A stretch of DNA of 10,346 nucleotides. Source: Eubacterium sp. (lineage in GTDB: Bacteria > Bacillota > Clostridia > Oscillospirales > Acutalibacteraceae). Where the stretch lies: contig JAILGO010000026.1 of the NCBI GenBank assembly GCA_024696725.1, positions 1-10,346 of the forward strand. Direction: 5' to 3'. Made by a program: the position numbers and the translations under genes. Under the pieces are notes generated by a model. That model did no database searches and was not told where the DNA came from. It saw only the letters and a program-made list of their open reading frames with translations. Positions 6,983 to 10,346 of the stretch are shown here, one piece after another (within the stretch, counting starts at the first letter, position 1; the number at the start of each line of letters is the position of its first letter).

Positions 6983-8515
6983 ATGAAAAAAACTAACGTA
7001 CTTTGCATAATGGACGGCTTCGGTCACAATCCGTCAAGCTACGGCAACGCTGTTGCCGCCGCAAAAAAGCCCAACCTTGATATGCTTATGGAAAAATACC
7101 CGTTTACATATATCGGCGCTTCGGGACTCGACGTCGGACTTCCCGACGGTCAGATGGGTAACTCCGAGGTAGGTCACACGAATATGGGAGCGGGCAGAGT
7201 AGTTTATCAGGAGCTGACGAGAATTACAAAGTCGATTCAGGACGGCGACTTTTTTGAGAACGAAGCACTTTGCAAGGCTATCAGAAAGAGCGTAGAGGAC
7301 AGGAGCTCGCTTCACCTTATGGGACTTATGAGCGACGGCGGCGTTCACTCTCACAACACTCATATCTGGGCGATTATCGAGCTCGCTAAAAGACTCGGTC
7401 AGGACAAGGTTTATCTTCACTGCATTATGGACGGACGCGATGTTCCTCCGACAAGCGGTAAGGACTACGTCGCCGAGGCTATTGAAAAAATGAAGGAAAT
7501 AGGCGTAGGAAAGGTTGCTACGGTAACAGGCAGATACTACGCTATGGACAGAGACAATAACTGGGACAGAGTTAAAAAGGCTTACGACGCGTTCGTATTC
7601 GGTAAGGGCAACTTCAACACAGACCCCGTTGCGGCAATCGAGGCTTCTTATGAAACAATCGACGGCGACGGTAAAAATCTTACCGACGAATTCATTCTTC
7701 CCACGGTCACTCTTGAAAACGAGGGCAGAATAGGCGCGGGCGACAGCATCGTGTTCTTCAACTTCCGTCCCGACAGAGCAAGAGAGATTACGAGAACCTT
7801 CGTCGACGACGATTTCAAGGGCTTTGAGCGCGACCGCTTCCCCGTTAATTACGTTTGTATGACTCAGTACGACGCGACTATGCCCAACGTCGACATCGCG
7901 TTCAGACCGCAGGTTTTAACTAACACCTTCGGCGAGTATCTCGCTAACAGAGGAATGACTCAGCTCAGAATCGCGGAGACGGAAAAATATGCTCACGTTA
8001 CCTTCTTCTTCAACGGAGGCGTTGAGGCGGTAAACGAGGGCGAGGACAGAATTCTTATCCCCTCACCTAAGGTTGCGACATACGACCTCAAGCCCGAAAT
8101 GAGCGCTTACGAGGTAAGCGAAAAGCTCAACGAGGCGGTAAGAAGCGGTAAGTACGACGTCGTAATTATCAACTTCGCGAACTGCGATATGGTAGGTCAC
8201 ACGGGAGTATTCGACGCGGCGGTTAAGGCGGTTGAGGCAGTCGATACCTGCGTAGGCACGCTCTACGAGGCGGTTATGGAAAACGGCGGTACGCTTTTCG
8301 TTACAGCCGACCACGGCAACGCGGATATTATGATGGAGGAGGACGGCTCACCGTTCACCGCTCATACAACTAATCCTGTTCCGTTTATCTGCGTAAACTG
8401 CGGCGACGTCGAATTAAGAGAGGGCGGCAGACTTTCGGACATCGTTCCGACTATGCTTAAGGTTATGAACCTTCCGCAGCCCGAGGAAATGACAGGCGTT
8501 TCAATAATAAAGTAA
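6983..8515 (+). CDS. gpmI: 2,3-bisphosphoglycerate-independent phosphoglycerate mutase
   Basis: Cytosolic glycolytic enzyme that interconverts 3- and 2-phosphoglycerate using two Mn ions and a phosphoserine intermediate. It belongs to the alkaline phosphatase superfamily. It is 510 residues, normal for the family. Seen: MDGFG with metal ligand Asp11, MGNSEVGHTNMGAGR with the catalytic Ser61, the inserted transferase domain with SDGGVHSH (117-124) and DGRDVPPTS (150-158), TGRYYAMDRDNNWDR (182-196), FFNFRPDRARE (258-268), then the metal-binding CDMVGHTG (401-408), TADHGNAD (441-448) and His461. GGAG lies eight bases before the ATG. It is probably transcribed with pgk and tpiA, with a possible tuning hairpin in the 48-base gap. 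Mn dependence is known for the family and not visible here. Confidence 0.99.
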   Translation: MKKTNVLCIMDGFGHNPSSYGNAVAAAKKPNLDMLMEKYPFTYIGASGLDVGLPDGQMGNSEVGHTNMGAGRVVYQELTRITKSIQDGDFFENEALCKAIRKSVEDRSSLHLMGLMSDGGVHSHNTHIWAIIELAKRLGQDKVYLHCIMDGRDVPPTSGKDYVAEAIEKMKEIGVGKVATVTGRYYAMDRDNNWDRVKKAYDAFVFGKGNFNTDPVAAIEASYETIDGDGKNLTDEFILPTVTLENEGRIGAGDSIVFFNFRPDRAREITRTFVDDDFKGFERDRFPVNYVCMTQYDATMPNVDIAFRPQVLTNTFGEYLANRGMTQLRIAETEKYAHVTFFFNGGVEAVNEGEDRILIPSPKVATYDLKPEMSAYEVSEKLNEAVRSGKYDVVIINFANCDMVGHTGVFDAAVKAVEAVDTCVGTLYEAVMENGGTLFVTADHGNADIMMEEDGSPFTAHTTNPVPFICVNCGDVELREGGRLSDIVPTMLKVMNLPQPEEMTGVSIIK

Positions 8516-8520
8516 AATAC

Positions 8521-8539
8521 GGGCGGCCTCGGGTCGCCC
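8521..8539 (+). other. GC-rich hairpin between gpmI and clc
   Basis: GGGCGGCC and GGTCGCCC pair to form an 8-bp stem (one G-U) with a 3-base loop, starting five bases after the gpmI stop. No T tract follows, so a classical terminator is unlikely. It could protect the 3' end of the glycolytic mRNA or affect clc translation, since it ends 13 bases before the clc ATG. It starts with the same TACGGGCGG sequence as the hairpin before gpmI. Confidence 0.55.
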
Positions 8540-8552
8540 ATACTTATATATT

Positions 8553-10115
8553 ATGAAAAATAAAGAAAAAACCACGATAAGAAAAATTGAATTCAAGCGT
8601 ACCGAAAGCATATACCTTATCGTAAGAGGCGTTGAGGTCGGCGTAGCGGCGGGACTTATATGCTCGCTTTACAGATTTCTTCTTCAGCTCGCGGAGGATA
8701 AGCTAATTGACATTCTCGGGTATATTAAAGGCAATCCGCTGAGAATCGCGCTATGGCTTATCGGCGTTACGGCAATAGGCTATATCGTATCGCTTATCGT
8801 AAAATGGGAACCCGACGCAGGCGGCTCGGGAATTCCGCAGACTGCGGGCGAAATACGCGGTTACTTTACGCTTAACTGGTGGAAGGTAATAATAGCGAAG
8901 CTCGTCGGCGGTACGCTTACGGTTTTCAGCGGTCTCTCGCTCGGCAGAGAGGGTCCGTCGGTACAGCTCGGCGGTATGGCGGCAAAGGGCGCGGCGATTG
9001 TTACAAAGGCAGACAGAACCTCCCAGCTTCGTATGATGGCGTGCGGAACGGGAGCGGGTATGTCGGCGGCGTTCAACGCGCCGATTGCGGGCACGATGTT
9101 TGTTTTTGAGGAAATCCAGCACGGGCTCGACCGCTCGGTTATGTGTATGGGAATCGTCTCGGCAATCGTTGCGGATTTTATATCAAAAATCTTCTTCGGT
9201 CAGGACACCATATTTCACTATGACCCGCAGAGAATACCGCTTCGCTTCTACTGGGTATTAATCATTATGGGCGTAATTTTCGGCATTGCGGGAACCTGCT
9301 ATAATCATATTATGGTCAAATCGCAGGCGCTCTTTAAAAAAGCAGAAAGAATACCCTCGGGCGTAAAAATGTCGTTCGCTTTTTTAGTCAGCGGTATAGT
9401 AGGTCTTTTCGTTCCGCAGGTGCTTTGCGGCGGTCACAGGATGACTGCGCTTTTAATGCAGGAAAACCCCGAGCTTAAAATGCTTATATTCCTGTTTTTA
9501 GCCAAATTCATTTTCGGCGCGTTCAGCTTCGGCAGCGGCGCTCCCGGCGGAACGCTCTATCCCCTTTGTATTCTCGGCGCGTATCTCGGCGCAATCTGCG
9601 GCGATATTACGCTCGGCGTATTCAGTCTCGGTCCCGAATTTCGTCAGGATTTCGTTATCGCGGGCATGGCGGGTCTTTTCGCTTCGACCGTTCGCGCTCC
9701 GCTTACGGGAATTATTCTTGTATTCGAGCTCACGGGCGATATGAACAGTCTTCTTCCGCTCGCTACGGTCAGCCTTATTTCCTACGCGGTCGCTAACGTT
9801 ATCGGCACGGCTCCGTTTTATTCAATTCTTTTCGAAAAAACGGTTAAAAATACGGAGGTACCGATTAACACGAAGGACAGCGAAAAGGTTTTACAGACCT
9901 TCAATATACCGATAGGCTCGCCCGTTAACGGCAAAAAGATAAGCGAAATAGATTGGGGAAAGCACTGCCTTATAGTTTCAATAGACAGAAACGAGGTTCC
10001 GATTACGCCGAAGGGCGATACGGTCCTTAAGGAGGGCGACACCCTCGTTCTTACGATATCGCAAAGACGGTATCAGCAGGACGTAAGCAGAATCAACAAA
10101 ACAATTAACGGATAA
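8553..10115 (+). CDS. ClC-family chloride/proton antiporter with C-terminal TrkA_C (RCK_C)-like domain
   Basis: Polytopic inner-membrane protein that moves anions, probably as a 2 Cl-/1 H+ exchanger. It is 520 residues. Seen: the selectivity-filter motifs GSGIP (91-95), GREGP with gating Glu133, and a variant third motif GSGAPGGTLYP (327-337). The pair Glu186-Glu187 in FVFEE matches the intracellular proton-path glutamate of E. coli ClC exchangers, and Tyr423 in APFYSIL matches the chloride-coordinating tyrosine. Together these suggest an exchanger and not a channel, by inference from the family. From about 436 to 520 there is a soluble TrkA_C/RCK_C-like domain (GSPVNGKKISEI, then PKGDTVLKEGDTLVLT), a probable ligand-sensing module. 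The fluoride-exporter variant of the filter is not present. The ATG has no visible ribosome binding site, and no better start lies nearby. It is last in the glycolytic operon. Confidence 0.95.
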   Translation: MKNKEKTTIRKIEFKRTESIYLIVRGVEVGVAAGLICSLYRFLLQLAEDKLIDILGYIKGNPLRIALWLIGVTAIGYIVSLIVKWEPDAGGSGIPQTAGEIRGYFTLNWWKVIIAKLVGGTLTVFSGLSLGREGPSVQLGGMAAKGAAIVTKADRTSQLRMMACGTGAGMSAAFNAPIAGTMFVFEEIQHGLDRSVMCMGIVSAIVADFISKIFFGQDTIFHYDPQRIPLRFYWVLIIMGVIFGIAGTCYNHIMVKSQALFKKAERIPSGVKMSFAFLVSGIVGLFVPQVLCGGHRMTALLMQENPELKMLIFLFLAKFIFGAFSFGSGAPGGTLYPLCILGAYLGAICGDITLGVFSLGPEFRQDFVIAGMAGLFASTVRAPLTGIILVFELTGDMNSLLPLATVSLISYAVANVIGTAPFYSILFEKTVKNTEVPINTKDSEKVLQTFNIPIGSPVNGKKISEIDWGKHCLIVSIDRNEVPITPKGDTVLKEGDTLVLTISQRRYQQDVSRINKTING

Positions 10116-10118
10116 TAA

Positions 10119-10149
10119 AAAAGCTGTTTCGCAACGCGAAACAGCTTTT
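10119..10149. terminator. Bidirectional intrinsic terminator
   Basis: A perfect 14-bp stem (10119-10132 with 10136-10149) has a 3-base AAC loop. It starts four bases after the clc stop and ends four bases before the stop codon of the convergent gene. Flanking A and T runs provide a U tract in either direction, so it can end both transcripts. Confidence 0.92.
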
Positions 10150-10152
10150 AAT

Positions 10153-10346
10153 TTACAGCGGTACTCCTGTTTTAAAGGATTTCGACTTGCTCCACTTAGA
10201 AAACACCTTTTTTCCGTCGACCTTCATATAAGTTCTTACTCTTACGTAATACAGAGAGTCGTAGGCTAAATTCTTGATTTCACGGGAGCTCTTTATTCTT
10301 CCTTTTATATTAACGGTTTTAGCTCTGTAAAAGCTCGGGTTCCTGC
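10153..10346 (-). CDS. Fibronectin type III domain protein, C-terminal fragment (5' end outside window)
   Basis: The frame is open from the right edge to TAA at 10155-10153, giving 63 residues of the C-terminus. Seen: a stretch around DSLYYVRVRTYMKVDGKKVFSKWS followed by KSKSFKTG (the first motif is split here as DSLYYVRVRTYMKV and DGKKVFSKWS). From family knowledge, the YYVRVR-x-Y strand followed by a turn, KKVxSxWS and a last strand is the typical end of a fibronectin type III domain in secreted or surface proteins of Clostridia. These modules usually support extracellular binding or act as spacers. No cell-wall sorting signal follows, since the protein stops right after the domain. The function of the whole protein cannot be judged from this piece. 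It converges on clc and shares the terminator. Confidence 0.75.
   Translation of the reverse strand, partial: RNPSFYRAKTVNIKGRIKSSREIKNLAYDSLYYVRVRTYMKVDGKKVFSKWSKSKSFKTGVPL

Noticed and set aside
8541..8552. TA-rich stretch as a -10 element for leaderless clc transcription
   Set aside because: The matches to TATAAT are poorly placed for a start at the ATG and no -35 is present. It is kept only as an open possibility in the start-codon finding.

Overview
The window looks like chromosomal DNA from a Gram-positive, probably anaerobic Clostridia-type bacterium (Bacillota). My best guess is the Ruminococcaceae/Oscillospirales area. The reasons are a YpeB-family spore germination protein, AGGAGG-like ribosome binding sites, sigma-A-type promoters, a cofactor-independent phosphoglycerate mutase clustered with pgk and tpiA, a DUF5050-like propeller protein, Thr-rich extracytoplasmic linkers and a fibronectin type III protein. 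Genus-level placement is inference. All complete genes are intact. I see no mobile element, CRISPR array, rRNA or tRNA, and no gene-free stretch above about 130 bases.

Left part, minus strand (1-3052): a promoter with TTGAAA, a 17-base spacer and TATAAT drives proB, then proA (the first two steps of proline synthesis from glutamate), then a membrane-anchored DUF5050-like protein that runs off the left edge. The genes are packed tightly: TAA-T-ATG between proB and proA, and an overlapping TAATG between proA and the third gene. The set looks co-transcribed and translationally coupled.

Centre, plus strand (3062-4846): divergent from proB is ypeB, preceded by a motif resembling a forespore sigma-G promoter. 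It is followed by a small lipoprotein with a Thr/Ser linker and a Gly/Ala/Asp-rich tail, and by a strong UUCG-loop terminator. No sleB, the usual ypeB partner, is present.

Right part, plus strand (4864-10149): a promoter drives pgk, tpiA and gpmI (three lower-glycolysis enzymes), then a ClC-type chloride/proton antiporter with a C-terminal TrkA_C-like domain. Two similar GC-rich hairpins bracket gpmI. A 14-bp-stem bidirectional terminator closes the operon against a convergent minus-strand gene, of which only the C-terminal fibronectin type III part lies in the window. gap and eno are not here.

Most of the window is ordinary housekeeping. The parts most worth a second look are the orphan ypeB with its sigma-G-like promoter and lipoprotein neighbour, the paired hairpins around gpmI, and the placement of a ClC antiporter at the end of a glycolytic operon with no visible Shine-Dalgarno sequence. 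I did not find convincing evidence of a new biological system.
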